A DNA stretch of 64,000 bases, taken from Pantoea ananatis LMG 2665. GTDB taxonomy: Bacteria; Pseudomonadota; Gammaproteobacteria; Enterobacterales; Enterobacteriaceae. Below the pieces are notes generated by a model. It had not been told where the DNA came from, ran no database searches, and saw only the letters and a list, made by a program, of their open reading frames with translations. The stretch's first letter is position 1, and every line of letters starts with the position of its first letter. The translations under genes were made by a program, and so were the position numbers. The stretch is from NCBI RefSeq assembly GCF_000710035.2, contig NZ_JMJJ01000010.1, forward strand, positions 310,001 to 374,000. Direction: 5' to 3'. Shown here piece by piece: positions 1 through 9,219 of the stretch.

Positions 1-100
1 CTGTCGCAAACAGGGTAAAATCAGACGGTTGGTGATGCCTTCTGTTCAGGTTGCGGCCCATGCTATGCTGCTGATCCCAACACCTGCCATAGCGATGACC

Positions 101-2374
101 ATGAAAATTAAAGTGCCACATCTGGCGCACTGGGGCGCCTTTACCGCGGTAAGCGAAAACGATCGTCTTATCGGCTGCGAACCTTTTTTTGCCGACGCCG
201 ATCCCTCGCCGATGCTCAACACCATCCCGGAACTGGTTTACTCAGACAAACGTATTCGCCAGCCCATGGTGCGCCGCTCATGGCTGAAATCGCGCGAAAA
301 CAGTGACCGCACGCTGCGCGGACGCGAAGATTTTGTTGCCGTTGACTGGGAGACGGCGCTGGATCTGGTGGCCGAGGAAAATCGCCGTATTCGCGAACGC
401 TACGGTGCATCCGGCATTTTTAATGGCTCTTACGGCTGGTCATCGGCAGGGCGCGTCAACCATGCGCGTACCCTGGTGCGCCGCTTCTATTTCCAGGGCG
501 GCGGTGGCGTCGATCAGCAAGGCAACTACAGCTGGGGCGCCGCGCAGTTTTTCCTGCCTTACGTGATGGGCACCTACATGCCGCTGACCGGGCGCGTCAC
601 CGACTGGCCGCAGGTGGTGGAACATGCGGAGGTGTTTGTCGCCTTCGGTGGGCTGGCGTTAAAAAATGCCCAGGTGGCATCCGGCGGCGCAGGCCAGCAC
701 AGCCTGAAACCGGCGCTGGAGCAGCTGGCGGCAAAAGGCACGCCGGTGATTAACATCAGCCCGATGCGCGATGACTGCCCAGAGTTTGTTAACGCGGAGT
801 GGATCCCGATCCGGCCGAATACCGACGTGGCGCTGATGCTGGCGCTCGGTTACGAAATTTGTCAGCGTGGTGCGACCGACGAGGCGTTTCTGGCCCGTCA
901 CTGCACCGGTTGGCCACAGCTACGTGCCTATCTGCTGGGTGAAAGCGACGGCATCGCCAAAACGCCCGGCTGGGCCAGCAAGATCACCGATATCCCGGCG
1001 GATCGCATTGTACATCTGGCCCGACAGCTGATCGGCAAACGCAGTTTTATCACCTGCTCCTATTCGGTCCAGCGCGCCCACCGTGGCGAACAGCCTTACT
1101 GGATGATGATCGCGCTCTCTTCCATGCTCGGGCAGCCGGGCTTGCCGGGTGCGGGCTTCTCGTTTGGACACGGCTCGATGAACAGCGTGGGCAATCCGCG
1201 TCAGGAAGGCCCCGCGCCGATGATGAGCACCGGACCGAACCCTTCAGGCCTGTCCATTCCGGTTGCCCGCATCAGTGACATGCTGCTCAATCCCGGCCAG
1301 CCTTATGGTTTCCAGGGCGAAACTCTGCACTATCCGGACATTCATATGGTGCACTGGGCGGGCGGCAATCCGTTTCACCATCACCAGCAGCTTAACCGGC
1401 TGGTGGAAGGCTGGCAGAAGCCGGATACCGTGGTGGTCCAGGATATCGTCTGGACACCTGCGGCGCAGATGGCCGATATCGTGCTGCCCGCCACCAGCAC
1501 GCTGGAGCGTAATGACATCGGCGGTTCATCACGTGACCGTTTTGTACTGGCAATGCACCAGGCGATTAAGCCGCAACATCAGGCACGGAACGATTTTGAT
1601 ATTTTTGCCGATCTCGCCGAGCGCTTAGGCTATCGCGATACCTTCACCGAAGGGCGCAACGAGATGCAGTGGATAGAACATCTCTACCAGCAATGTGCGG
1701 TGGCGCATGGCCGTCGTGGCATTCCTTTCCCTGAGTTCGGTGAGTTCTGGCAGCGTGGCTTTGTGGAGATCCCCGAAGGCGGTAAGCCTTATATCTTTAT
1801 GGAAGACTTCCGCGCCGATCCCGAGGCCAACCCGATACAGACTGCCAGCGGTAAGATTGAGCTGTTCTGCCAGACCATCGCCGACTACCACCTGGAGGAT
1901 ATGGCCGGGCATCCGGAATGGCGTGAGCCTCAGGAATGGCTGGGCGCGGCAGCCAGCCGTGATTATCCGCTACACATGATCTCCATTCAGCCATCGGACC
2001 GGTTACACAGCCAGTTAGATGCGACGGCTACCGTTCAGGGTAACAAAACCGCCGGGCATGAAACCCTGTATATGCATCCGCAGGATGCGGCGGTGCGGGA
2101 TATCGGAGACGGTGACGAAATTGAGGTCAGCAATGCGCGCGGCAGAATACTGGCCGGCGTGCGTCTGACCGAGGGGCTGAAGCAGGGCGTGGTGATCATT
2201 TCCACCGGCGCCTGGTTTGATCCCGGTTTTGGCAAAGCGTGGCAGCCGTTTGACCGGGCGGGCAACCCCAATGTGTTAACCCTGGATATCGGCACGTCAT
2301 CCCTGACGCAGGGACCCAACGCCATGAGTTGCCTGGTTGACATTAAAAAACATGTCGTTTGCACAAAAGCCTAA
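101..2374 (+). CDS. Molybdopterin-dependent S-/N-oxide reductase, BisC/TorZ/TorA family
   Basis: Member of the DMSO-reductase family that binds bis-MGD molybdenum and reduces S- or N-oxides such as biotin sulfoxide, methionine sulfoxide or TMAO. The N-terminal AHWG motif, the SYGWSSAG segment with the expected serine Mo ligand (the second Ser), the WAGGNPFHHHQQLNR block, the ADIVLPATSTLERND block and the C-terminal NPNVLTLDIGT block are all seen. From the ATG at 101 it is 757 residues, normal for BisC. ATG 95 and TTG 29 are in frame and no stop occurs back to base 2, so an upstream start, possibly with an export signal, cannot be excluded. No good Shine-Dalgarno is visible. The substrate cannot be assigned: the C-terminus resembles TorA, the overall length BisC/TorZ. 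Confidence 0.85.
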   Translation: MKIKVPHLAHWGAFTAVSENDRLIGCEPFFADADPSPMLNTIPELVYSDKRIRQPMVRRSWLKSRENSDRTLRGREDFVAVDWETALDLVAEENRRIRERYGASGIFNGSYGWSSAGRVNHARTLVRRFYFQGGGGVDQQGNYSWGAAQFFLPYVMGTYMPLTGRVTDWPQVVEHAEVFVAFGGLALKNAQVASGGAGQHSLKPALEQLAAKGTPVINISPMRDDCPEFVNAEWIPIRPNTDVALMLALGYEICQRGATDEAFLARHCTGWPQLRAYLLGESDGIAKTPGWASKITDIPADRIVHLARQLIGKRSFITCSYSVQRAHRGEQPYWMMIALSSMLGQPGLPGAGFSFGHGSMNSVGNPRQEGPAPMMSTGPNPSGLSIPVARISDMLLNPGQPYGFQGETLHYPDIHMVHWAGGNPFHHHQQLNRLVEGWQKPDTVVVQDIVWTPAAQMADIVLPATSTLERNDIGGSSRDRFVLAMHQAIKPQHQARNDFDIFADLAERLGYRDTFTEGRNEMQWIEHLYQQCAVAHGRRGIPFPEFGEFWQRGFVEIPEGGKPYIFMEDFRADPEANPIQTASGKIELFCQTIADYHLEDMAGHPEWREPQEWLGAAASRDYPLHMISIQPSDRLHSQLDATATVQGNKTAGHETLYMHPQDAAVRDIGDGDEIEVSNARGRILAGVRLTEGLKQGVVIISTGAWFDPGFGKAWQPFDRAGNPNVLTLDIGTSSLTQGPNAMSCLVDIKKHVVCTKA

Positions 2375-2459
2375 GGTTCACACGGCTGGTTACATTTTGC
2401 AGGCATCTGTTGCGTTTCAGTCGTGGCGAAAAAGCCGTTTCGCTTGCTACATTCAGGAT

Positions 2460-2537
2460 CCCAGAGGTATTGATGGGTGAACATCAACTGATTTTTTCTT
2501 GATTACACCGACCTGCGTAGATACGCAGGTTTTTTTT
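2460..2537 (+). ncRNA. OmrA/OmrB-family small RNA, copy 1
   Basis: The 5' end CCCAGAGGTATTGATGGGTG is nearly identical to the conserved first 20 nt of E. coli OmrA/OmrB, the seed that pairs with mRNAs of outer-membrane proteins and regulators. The 3' end carries TTACACC, then an intrinsic terminator with arms CCTGCGTA/TACGCAGG and eight T. About 78 nt. A possible -10 (TACATT, 2448-2453) lies at the right distance from C2460. OmpR activates these genes in E. coli; the upstream stretch 2384-2420 could hold OmpR sites but I cannot prove it. In E. coli omrA and omrB are adjacent and next to aas; here they are separated by a penicillin-binding protein gene and lie upstream of mdtABC-aas. Confidence 0.9.
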
Positions 2538-2650
2538 GCCCGAAATAAACTGAACGATAACGAACTGATACACAGTTTTCCTGTGTTTTTACCCGTGCTT
2601 TGATTATAACTGCGGGATTGACCTCTTTTTTTTAAGCGCAGCGGATTGCC

Positions 2651-4390
2651 ATGCCCCGGATTAAAAAATTACTGGGTAAAGACCAGATAAAAGCCCCGTT
2701 TAACCCTTTCCGTTTTCGCCTGATCTGCCTGGGCGTATTTACCTGCATGGCTGTTCTGCTGGTGCGCGTCGCCGATTTGCAGTTTCTTAATCAGCCCATG
2801 CTGGAACACGAGGCCGATCAGCGCTCGCTGCGTACCGTTACGCTTCCCACCAGCCGTGGCACCTTACTGGATCGCAACGGCGAAGCGCTGGCGCTCAGCG
2901 TACCGTCGCGGGATGTCATCGCCGATCCGCAGCGCGTGCTGGAGAGCAACCCTGATTTTACCAGCGCCAAGTGGGCCTATCTGGCGGCGGCATTAAGTAT
3001 GCGACCAGAAGAGGTCGCGGCGCAGATCACCGCTAACCCCAAACGTCGTTTTCTCTATCTCGGGCGCAAAGTCGAACTGGGGATCGCCAAAGATATTAAA
3101 GATCTGAAGCTTAAAGGCATCAGTGAAGTCTACGACGACAGTCGCTTTTATCCGATGAGCGAAGCCTCCGCGCCGCTGATTGGTATTGTGGGGGCCGATA
3201 ACACCGGCCTCAACGGACTGGAAAAGGGCTTTGATAAAGTCCTGCAGGGCCAGCCGGGCAAAGAAGTCTACCGGCAGGATGCGGCAGGGAATATTATCGC
3301 GATGATTAGCTATCAGCCGCCCACTCAGCCGCCGACGGTGCAGCTCAGCATTGATAAATTCAGCCAGTACACGCTCTACAGTAAGCTGCGCGATGGCGTA
3401 CTGTTAAACAAGGCGGATTCGGGCGCGGCGGTGCTGGTTAAAATTGATACGGGCGAGATTCTGGCGATGGCCTCTTATCCCTCGTTCAACCCCAACAACT
3501 ATCAGGGGGCAACCCCGGCGCAGATGCGCAATACCGCCATTAATGACAGCTACGAGCCGGGTTCAACGGTAAAACCCCTTGTGGTGATGGAAGGGCTGGA
3601 ACGTCACCTCGTCCGGCCGGATTCCGTGCTGGATACCACGCCTTACCGGGTTAACGGCCACCTGATCCGCGACGTCGGTCACTGGCCGCGCCTGACCATG
3701 ACCGGCATTCTGCAAAAATCGAGCGACATCGGCGTTTCTCATATCGCCCTGGCGATGCCGGCGGAAGCCCTGGTGAACACCTACTACGCATTTGGCCTGG
3801 GTAAACCCACCGGGCTGGGGCTGACCGGCGAAAGCGTGGGGTATTTCCCGCTGCACCGCACGCGCTGGGCCGATATCGAACGCGCGACCTTCTCCTTCGG
3901 CTACGGTTTGCGCGTCACGCCGCTGCAAATTGCCCGTGAATACGCCACGCTGGGTTCCTATGGCGTTTATCGTCCGCTGTCGATCACCAAAGTGACGCCG
4001 CCGGTGCTGGGCAAGCAGGTCGCTAACCCGGAAACGGTCAAGGAAGTGGTGCACATGCTGGAAAGTGACGTCCTGCCGGGCGGTACCGGACTGAAAGCGG
4101 CGGTACCGGGCTATCGACTGGCCACCAAAACCGGTACGGCTGAAAAGATGGGCAGCAGCGGGAAGTATGACGGCGGTTATGTGAACTACACCGCAGGTAT
4201 TGCCCCGGCCAGCCATCCTGAGGTGGCGCTGGTGGTAATGATTAACCATCCTACCGCGGGCGATCACTTCGGTGGCTCCGTAGCCGCGCCGGTGTTCGGT
4301 AACATCATGGGGCCGGTGCTCAAGCACATGAATATTGCCCCGGATGCCATCTACAGCAAGCCTGTGGATAGCGGTTCAGATAAATCCTAA
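2651..4390 (+). CDS. Class B penicillin-binding protein, FtsI (PBP3) paralogue
   Basis: Septal-type peptidoglycan transpeptidase of 579 residues, close to the 588 of E. coli FtsI. It has a short cytoplasmic N-terminus, one membrane anchor (about residues 24-44), a dimerisation domain with the SRGTLLDRNG motif, and a penicillin-binding domain with Ser305-T-V-Lys308, Ser357-S-D359 and K493-T-G-T. All catalytic motifs are intact. It stands alone, not in the mraZ-ftsL-ftsI division cluster, so it is probably a second copy like the Salmonella PBP3SAL used under special conditions such as low pH; that role is inference. It is bracketed by two Omr sRNAs. The start has a weak Shine-Dalgarno. A TATAAC -10-like element lies near 2605. 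Confidence 0.85.
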   Translation: MPRIKKLLGKDQIKAPFNPFRFRLICLGVFTCMAVLLVRVADLQFLNQPMLEHEADQRSLRTVTLPTSRGTLLDRNGEALALSVPSRDVIADPQRVLESNPDFTSAKWAYLAAALSMRPEEVAAQITANPKRRFLYLGRKVELGIAKDIKDLKLKGISEVYDDSRFYPMSEASAPLIGIVGADNTGLNGLEKGFDKVLQGQPGKEVYRQDAAGNIIAMISYQPPTQPPTVQLSIDKFSQYTLYSKLRDGVLLNKADSGAAVLVKIDTGEILAMASYPSFNPNNYQGATPAQMRNTAINDSYEPGSTVKPLVVMEGLERHLVRPDSVLDTTPYRVNGHLIRDVGHWPRLTMTGILQKSSDIGVSHIALAMPAEALVNTYYAFGLGKPTGLGLTGESVGYFPLHRTRWADIERATFSFGYGLRVTPLQIAREYATLGSYGVYRPLSITKVTPPVLGKQVANPETVKEVVHMLESDVLPGGTGLKAAVPGYRLATKTGTAEKMGSSGKYDGGYVNYTAGIAPASHPEVALVVMINHPTAGDHFGGSVAAPVFGNIMGPVLKHMNIAPDAIYSKPVDSGSDKS

Positions 4391-4408
4391 CCAAATCAAA
4401 CTGTAAGT

Positions 4409-4440
4409 GAGGTGTGGATGTTTTTACACCTCGTTTCATT
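4409..4440 (+). terminator. Terminator after the PBP3-like gene
   Basis: Inverted repeat GAGGTGT (4409-4415) / ACACCTC (4426-4432) with a T-rich loop and T-rich tail, 19 bp after the stop codon. The tail is not a pure T run, so strength is uncertain. Confidence 0.6.
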
Positions 4441-4502
4441 TCGCCGAATTCATTTTCCTTTTTCACCTGTCACTGACTCCTGCAGGGTGAGAGTATGGAC
4501 AT

Positions 4503-4593
4503 CCCAGAGGTATTGATGGGTGTGAAAACGGGCACTGCTCCGGCAAGGCCAATCGTTATTACACCAACCCACGCAGATGCGTGGGTTTTTTTT
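4503..4593 (+). ncRNA. OmrA/OmrB-family small RNA, copy 2
   Basis: Starts with the same CCCAGAGGTATTGATGGGTG seed as the copy at 2460, has a different central region (to about 4556), then TTACACCAACCC and a terminator stem CCCACGCA/TGCGTGGG followed by eight T. About 91 nt. A -10-like GAGTAT (4491-4496) precedes it. In E. coli OmrA and OmrB share the 5' and 3' ends but differ in the middle, exactly the pattern seen here. An open frame running through this RNA from about 4495 is rejected as coding. Confidence 0.9.
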
Positions 4594-4795
4594 GCCCACT
4601 ATTCCGGCCGCCAGCCCCTGTTATCCGTGCGGGTCCACCCCGTGGACAGGGGACTGGTAAGGTTTCTTAACGCAACCCTTACGGTTTGGCGATGGAAAGT
4701 CGTAACACAAGTAGCCGATAATCTTTGCAGATGCCGTTTCGACGATGCCTCCCATCCGGAGGATTTCTTTTATCCCTGTTTACCTGAAGAGTTCG

Positions 4796-6019
4796 ATGAC
4801 TACTCACGCTCCCCGTACCCGTGGTTCCCGCTGGCTGAAATGGCTGCTTCTGCTCATTGCGCTGTTAATCGTTGCCGCCGTGGCATGGCGACTGATGGGC
4901 CATAAAGGCGCAGGTGGCACCCTGCCCGCGCGCGGTCATGCCGGACGCCATGGCGGCCCTGGTATGCTGAAAGGCGGCACGACGCTGGTTCACAGCGGCA
5001 CCGCCAGCACCGCCGATGTGCCGGTCTATCTCTACGCGCTGGGTACGGTGATCCCCAATGCCAGCGTAACGGTCACCAGCCGGGTAGACGGTCAACTGGA
5101 GAAGGTTTACTTCACCGAAGGGCAGAAGGTTGAAGCGGGCCAGCTGCTGGCGCAGATCGATCCCCGCAGCTACGAGGCCACGCTGAATCAGTATCAGGGG
5201 GAGCTCAGCGAAAATATGGCGTTGCTGAAAAGTGCCGAACTGACGCTGGCACGCTACCGTAAACTGGCGGCCCAGGACTCGCTGTCCCGCCAGGATTTAG
5301 ATACGCAAATCGCGACCGTGGGACAGTATCGCGGCGCAGTGGCTGCCGATCAGGCCCAGATTGCCAGCGCCAGGCTGAATATTGGCTATGCGCGCATCAC
5401 CGCACCCGTCAGTGGTCGGGTAGGGCTGCGTCAGGTCGATCCGGGCAATATGATTCAGAGTGCCTCCACGACCGGGCTGGTGACCATTACCCAGATGCAG
5501 CCTGCCGCCGTTACCTTTAGCGTGCCCCAAAGTCATATCCCGACGCTGGTAAAAGCCCTTCATCACGATCGGACATTGCCCGCCACCGCCTTCGATCAGG
5601 ATAACCAGCATGCCCTGAGTCAGGGGCAGGTGAAATTTATCAGCAACGAGATCGACACGGCGACCGGCACCATTACGCTGAAAGCCATGTTCGCTAACGA
5701 CGACGAGGCGCTGTACGCCAACCAGTTTGTGAACCTACGCCTGCAAACCAGCGTGCTGAAAGGCGCCACCATTATTCCGGCGCAGGCGTTACAGTTGAGC
5801 AGCGACGGCAGCTTTGTTTTTATCATCAATAAAGACAACACCGTGACGCGCCAGCCGGTTACGGCAGGTCCGGCTTACGGTGAGACGTGGCAGGCTATTC
5901 TGCAGGGCGTGAAGCCTGGCGACCGTCTGGTCACGGAAGGGATCGATCGCCTGACCAACGGCAGTAAAGTTTCGGTCGCGGACAGCACCCAACCGACTCC
6001 ACCGGCTGAGGCACAATGA
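4796..6019 (+). CDS. mdtA: RND efflux periplasmic adaptor MdtA
   Basis: Membrane-fusion protein that links the MdtB/MdtC inner-membrane pump to an outer-membrane channel. An N-terminal membrane anchor (about residues 12-32) is followed by a His/Gly/Arg-rich linker, the lipoyl halves ([14 protein letters not shown] and [20 protein letters not shown]), a coiled-coil hairpin and a beta-barrel domain. The ATG at 4796 follows a GAAGAG ribosome site; an in-frame ATG at 4745 would add 17 residues unlike the family. The stop overlaps the mdtB start (ATGA). First gene of a four-gene operon mdtABC plus an outer-membrane lipoprotein. In E. coli MdtABC exports novobiocin and bile salts under BaeSR control; no baeSR genes are present here. 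Confidence 0.92.
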   Translation: MTTHAPRTRGSRWLKWLLLLIALLIVAAVAWRLMGHKGAGGTLPARGHAGRHGGPGMLKGGTTLVHSGTASTADVPVYLYALGTVIPNASVTVTSRVDGQLEKVYFTEGQKVEAGQLLAQIDPRSYEATLNQYQGELSENMALLKSAELTLARYRKLAAQDSLSRQDLDTQIATVGQYRGAVAADQAQIASARLNIGYARITAPVSGRVGLRQVDPGNMIQSASTTGLVTITQMQPAAVTFSVPQSHIPTLVKALHHDRTLPATAFDQDNQHALSQGQVKFISNEIDTATGTITLKAMFANDDEALYANQFVNLRLQTSVLKGATIIPAQALQLSSDGSFVFIINKDNTVTRQPVTAGPAYGETWQAILQGVKPGDRLVTEGIDRLTNGSKVSVADSTQPTPPAEAQ

Positions 6020-9000
6020 ACCCGTCACGCCTCTTTATTCTGCGTCCGGTCGCCACCATCCTGCTGATGGCGGGCGTGCTGATCGCTGGCCTGTTTGCTT
6101 ACCGGTTTCTCTCAACGTCGGCGCTGCCGCAGGTCGATTACCCAACCATTCAGGTGACAACGCTCTATCCCGGTGCCAGCCCGGACGTAATGGCATCGAC
6201 GATAACTTCACCGCTGGAGCGCCAGCTGGGGCAGATGTCAGGCCTGAGCCAGATGAGCTCGACCAGCTCAGGCGGATCGTCGATCATCACCCTGACGTTC
6301 AGCCTGGATCTGTCGCTGGATGTGGCCGAGCAGGAGGTGCAGGCCGCCATCAACGCCGCCAATAATTTGCTGCCGACCGATCTGCCCACGCCGCCCACCT
6401 ATAAAAAGGTCAATCCGGCCGACAGTGCGGTCATCACCTTAGCTGCCAGCTCGGATACTCTGCCGCTGACGCAGGTTCAGGACCTGGTGAATACCCGCGT
6501 TGCGCTCAAGCTCTCGCAAATTTCCGGCGTGGGCATGGTAACGCTCGCGGGCGGTCACCAACCGGCAATTCGCGTGCAGATGAACCCTCAGGCGCTGGCG
6601 GCCCATGGCCTGACGCTGGAAGACGTGAATACGCTTATCGGCAACAGCAACGTCAAAGGCTCCAAGGGCGGATTTGATGGCCGCTATCACTCCGTCACCA
6701 TTGACGCCAACGACCAGCTGCGCACCGCCGCCGAATACGGCAACCTGATTCTGACCTACCAGAACGGCGCCGCCCTGAGGCTGAAGGACATCGCCCATAT
6801 TGAGCAGGGACCGGAAAACAGCTTTCAGTCTGCCTGGGCCAACAACCACCCGGCCATCGTGATCGGCGTGCAGCGCCAGCCGGGGGCGAATGTCATCCAG
6901 GTGGTGGACAGCATCAAGGCGCAGTTGCCCACGCTGCAGGCCGCGCTGCCCGACGGCGTGAAAATGACCATCCTGTCCGATCGTACCCAAACCATTCGCG
7001 CCTCCATCCGCGATGTCCAGTTTGAGCTGATGCTTTCCATTGCGCTGGTGGTGATGGTGACCTTTCTGTTCCTGCGTAACGTGGCGGCCACGCTGATCCC
7101 CAGCGTGGCGGTACCGCTTTCGCTGGTGGGAACCTTTGGCGTGATGTATCTCGCCGGCTTCAGCCTCAATAACCTGTCGTTGATGGCGCTGACGATTGCC
7201 ACCGGTTTTGTGATCGACGACGCGATCGTGGTGGTCGAGAATATTTCCCGGCGGCTGGAAGCAGGGGAGCCACCGCTGGAGGCGGCGTTAAAGGGATCGC
7301 AGCAGATTGGCTTTACCATCATCTCTCTGACCTTTTCCCTGATTGCGGTGCTGATTCCGCTGTTGTTTATGGGCGATGTGGTGGGGCGCCTGTTTCGCGA
7401 GTTTGCCATCACGCTGGCGGTATCCATTCTGGTTTCAATGCTGGTCTCGCTGACCTTAACGCCGATGCTATGTGCTTACCTGCTGCACTTTGTTCCGCCC
7501 GAGAAGCAGTCCCGTTTCGCGCGCAAAGGCGGCGAGGTTTTTGATTGGCTGATTCGCGGATACGATCGCCTGCTGACCCGGGTGCTGGATCATCAGAAAC
7601 TGACGCTGCTGGCGGCGCTGGCGACCTTTGCTCTCACCGCGCTGCTGTATATCCTTGTCCCCAAAGGCTTCTTCCCAACTCAGGATACCGGGTTGATTCA
7701 GGGCGTGACCGTGGCCACGCAGGACGTCTCTTTTACCGAGATGGCGAAGCGCCAGCAGGCGCTGTCTGCGGTGATCATGCAAAATCCGGCGGTTGAGAGC
7801 GTCTCTTCGACCATCGGTATTGACGGCAACAACACCAGCCTGAACAGCGGTCGGTTGCAGATCAACCTGAAGCCCTTTGGTCAACGCGACGACAAAGCCG
7901 GTGCAATCATCAAACAGCTGCAGCAGGCGGCAACGCGCGTGGTCGGCATTCAGCTTTATCTGCAACCAGCACAGGATCTGACGGTTAACGATCAGGTCAC
8001 GCCGAGCCAGTATCAGTTCACCCTTGACGATGCCAACAGCGAAGACCTGGTGACCTGGTCGCCGAAACTGGTGGCGGCCTTGCAGAAACGGCCAGAGTTC
8101 AACGGCGTGGTAAGTAACCTACAGGATCAGGGCCAGGTGGCTTATGTCGAGCTGAACCGGGACAAAGCCGCGCGGTTGGGCGTGACCGCAGCGGACGTTG
8201 ATACCGCGCTCTACAGCGCGTTTGGACAGCGGCTGGTCTCGACGATCTTTACCCAGTCGAATCAGTATCGCGTGGTGCTGGAAGTCGCTCCGCAATACCA
8301 GCAAAGCCCGGCCGCTTTCGACGATGTGTATCTGAAACCCTCTGCCGGCACGTCCAGCACCGCATCAGACAGCACCTCTGCCAGCAGCAGCCCGGATACC
8401 TCATCAGCCTCAACCGCCACCAGCACGGCCACAACCACCAGCAGCGGCATGGTCAGGCTGACCGCCATCGCCACGATCCACCAGCGGACCGGGTCGCTGA
8501 TGCACATGCGGCTGAATCAGTTTCCGGCGGTGATGATCTCCTTCAATCTCAATGACGGCTATTCGCTGGAAGATGCGCAGAACGCCATTACCAAAGTGAC
8601 TGCGCAGCTGCAGCTGCCCTCGGCGATTACGCTGCGCTATCAGGGAGAAACCTCGGCGTTTCAGAGCGCCACAGGTAACACGCTGTGGCTGATACTGGCG
8701 GCCCTGCTGACGATGTATGTGGTATTGGGCATTCTGTATGAAAGCTTTATCCATCCGGTGACGATCCTCTCGACACTGCCCTCCGCGGCGGTCGGGGCGC
8801 TGTTAACCCTGTTGCTGGCGAATACGGCGTTCAGCCTGATTGCGCTGATCGGGGTGATTCTGCTCATCGGCATCGTGAAGAAGAACGCCATCATGATGAT
8901 CGATTTTGCGCTGGAGGCCGAAAACAAGCAGCATCTCTCCCCCCGGGAAGCCATTCATCAGGCCTGTCTGCTGCGTTTCCGCCCGATACTGATGACCACC

Positions 9001-9219
9001 ATGGCGGCGCTGCTGGGCGCACTGCCGCTGATGCTCGCGTCCGGATCGGGCGCCGAGTTGCGGCAGCCGCTGGGGCTGGTGATTGTCGGCGGATTGATCG
9101 TCAGCCAGGTACTGACGCTGTTCTCCACGCCGGTGATCTATCTGTGGTTTGATGGGATTGCCCAGCGCGGCAATGCCTGGGTGAAACGCCGTCAGCAACA
9201 GGCGCGGAGCGGGCAATGA
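6016..9219 (+). CDS. mdtB: RND efflux pump subunit MdtB
   Basis: Inner-membrane proton-driven drug transporter of the AcrB/HAE1 family, 1067 residues, about 25 more than E. coli MdtB. The TM4 proton-relay DD pair is seen in [13 protein letters not shown], and the C-terminal [25 protein letters not shown]-type helix is present. It works as a B2C heterotrimer with MdtC. Odd feature: residues about 776-811 (8341-8448) are an almost pure Ser/Thr/Ala tract inside the second large periplasmic loop, which explains the extra length. Start and stop codons overlap mdtA and mdtC by 4 bp each, indicating translational coupling. Confidence 0.95.
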   Translation: MNPSRLFILRPVATILLMAGVLIAGLFAYRFLSTSALPQVDYPTIQVTTLYPGASPDVMASTITSPLERQLGQMSGLSQMSSTSSGGSSIITLTFSLDLSLDVAEQEVQAAINAANNLLPTDLPTPPTYKKVNPADSAVITLAASSDTLPLTQVQDLVNTRVALKLSQISGVGMVTLAGGHQPAIRVQMNPQALAAHGLTLEDVNTLIGNSNVKGSKGGFDGRYHSVTIDANDQLRTAAEYGNLILTYQNGAALRLKDIAHIEQGPENSFQSAWANNHPAIVIGVQRQPGANVIQVVDSIKAQLPTLQAALPDGVKMTILSDRTQTIRASIRDVQFELMLSIALVVMVTFLFLRNVAATLIPSVAVPLSLVGTFGVMYLAGFSLNNLSLMALTIATGFVIDDAIVVVENISRRLEAGEPPLEAALKGSQQIGFTIISLTFSLIAVLIPLLFMGDVVGRLFREFAITLAVSILVSMLVSLTLTPMLCAYLLHFVPPEKQSRFARKGGEVFDWLIRGYDRLLTRVLDHQKLTLLAALATFALTALLYILVPKGFFPTQDTGLIQGVTVATQDVSFTEMAKRQQALSAVIMQNPAVESVSSTIGIDGNNTSLNSGRLQINLKPFGQRDDKAGAIIKQLQQAATRVVGIQLYLQPAQDLTVNDQVTPSQYQFTLDDANSEDLVTWSPKLVAALQKRPEFNGVVSNLQDQGQVAYVELNRDKAARLGVTAADVDTALYSAFGQRLVSTIFTQSNQYRVVLEVAPQYQQSPAAFDDVYLKPSAGTSSTASDSTSASSSPDTSSASTATSTATTTSSGMVRLTAIATIHQRTGSLMHMRLNQFPAVMISFNLNDGYSLEDAQNAITKVTAQLQLPSAITLRYQGETSAFQSATGNTLWLILAALLTMYVVLGILYESFIHPVTILSTLPSAAVGALLTLLLANTAFSLIALIGVILLIGIVKKNAIMMIDFALEAENKQHLSPREAIHQACLLRFRPILMTTMAALLGALPLMLASGSGAELRQPLGLVIVGGLIVSQVLTLFSTPVIYLWFDGIAQRGNAWVKRRQQQARSGQ

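Noticed and set aside
3563-4327. 254-codon frame antisense to the PBP gene
   Set aside because: No motif; the sense frame has all penicillin-binding motifs.
4495-4905. Open frame of 136 codons running through the second Omr sRNA into mdtA
   Set aside because: It covers the sRNA and its terminator, has no ribosome site, and overlaps the well-supported mdtA start.
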